This document shows, in pieces, positions 26,577 to 26,762 of a DNA stretch of 26,762 bases. The translations under genes were made by a program, and so were the position numbers. The DNA lies in assembly GCA_002284615.2 (NCBI GenBank), contig MU069618.1:135371-162132 (forward strand). Direction: 5' to 3'. The stretch is from Dunaliella salina (Eukaryota > Chlorophyta > Chlorophyceae > Chlamydomonadales > Dunaliellaceae). Within the stretch, counting starts at the first letter, position 1. Each line of letters opens with the position of its first letter. The notes under the pieces are model-generated. The model was not told the DNA's origin. It ran no database searches and worked only from the letters and a program-made list of their open reading frames with translations.

Positions 26577-26762
26577 ATTAGCAGCAATAGCAGTCAGCAA
26601 CATCAGTCAACATTAGCAGCAATAGCAGTCAGCAACATCAGTCATCATTAGCAGCAGCATCAGTCAGCAACATCAGTCATCATTAGCAGCAATATCCGTC
26701 AGCAACATCAGTCATCATTAGCAGCAATATCAGTCAGCAACATCAGTCATCATTAGCAGCAA
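26577..26762. repeat. 35-bp tandem minisatellite
   Basis: ATTAGCAGCAATA at 26577, 26612, 26647, 26682, 26717 and 26752 gives an exact 35-bp period, at least 5.3 units, reaching the window edge. It sits upstream (minus strand) of the kinase exon, so it is probably intronic. Neighbouring units differ by only one to four bases. Confidence 0.95.

Overview
This window is eukaryotic, repeat-dense nuclear DNA. The evidence is degenerate non-LTR retrotransposon (LINE) copies, long (CA)n/(TG)n and (CAG)n microsatellites, many minisatellites, a protein-kinase exon bounded by plausible splice sites, and a 130-base run of N inside a (CA)n array. There is no bacterial gene organisation. The style of the elements (an RT-RNase H LINE ending in a restriction-like endonuclease) and the Q/H-rich protein suggest an alga or another protist. 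The species cannot be fixed from the sequence alone.

Layout: 1-3.5 kb is almost entirely stacked, degenerate tandem repeats (12-, about 110-, 77- and 111-127-bp units). 3.4-5.1 kb holds a long open frame for a Q/H-rich low-complexity protein. 5.3-11.5 kb is a mosaic of minus- and plus-strand fragments of two LINE families (here LINE-A and LINE-B), a dispersed repeat (DR1), two (CA)n arrays and a 66-bp mini-element. 11.5-16.2 kb is the best LINE-A copy, on the plus strand and decayed. In order it shows reverse transcriptase, a domain I recognise as PCIF1/CAPAM-like adenine-N6 methyltransferase, RNase H, a C-C-H-C zinc motif and a PD-(D/E)XK-type endonuclease. 16.4-20 kb carries an inverted pair and a third copy of DR1, and a LINE-B copy (17.6-18.8 kb) interrupted by a 64-bp insertion with 14-bp target-site duplications. 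20-25.4 kb is mostly intergenic repeats (ATGCAG-rich DNA, CA/TG arrays, a tRNA-like B box, local duplications). 25.2-26.2 kb is a 12-bp minisatellite split by DR1, and 26.3-26.6 kb is one exon of a TKL/Raf-like protein kinase on the minus strand, followed by a 35-bp minisatellite that reaches the window end.

The main points of interest are: (1) the methyltransferase domain carried inside the LINE between RT and RNase H; (2) a 64-66 bp element in two copies, with GT...AG ends and a clean target-site duplication, whose removal restores the LINE-B reading frame; (3) two 3'-UTR hairpins of the LINE-A family whose stems covary between diverged copies. No intact host gene can be shown beyond the Q/H-rich frame and the kinase exon.
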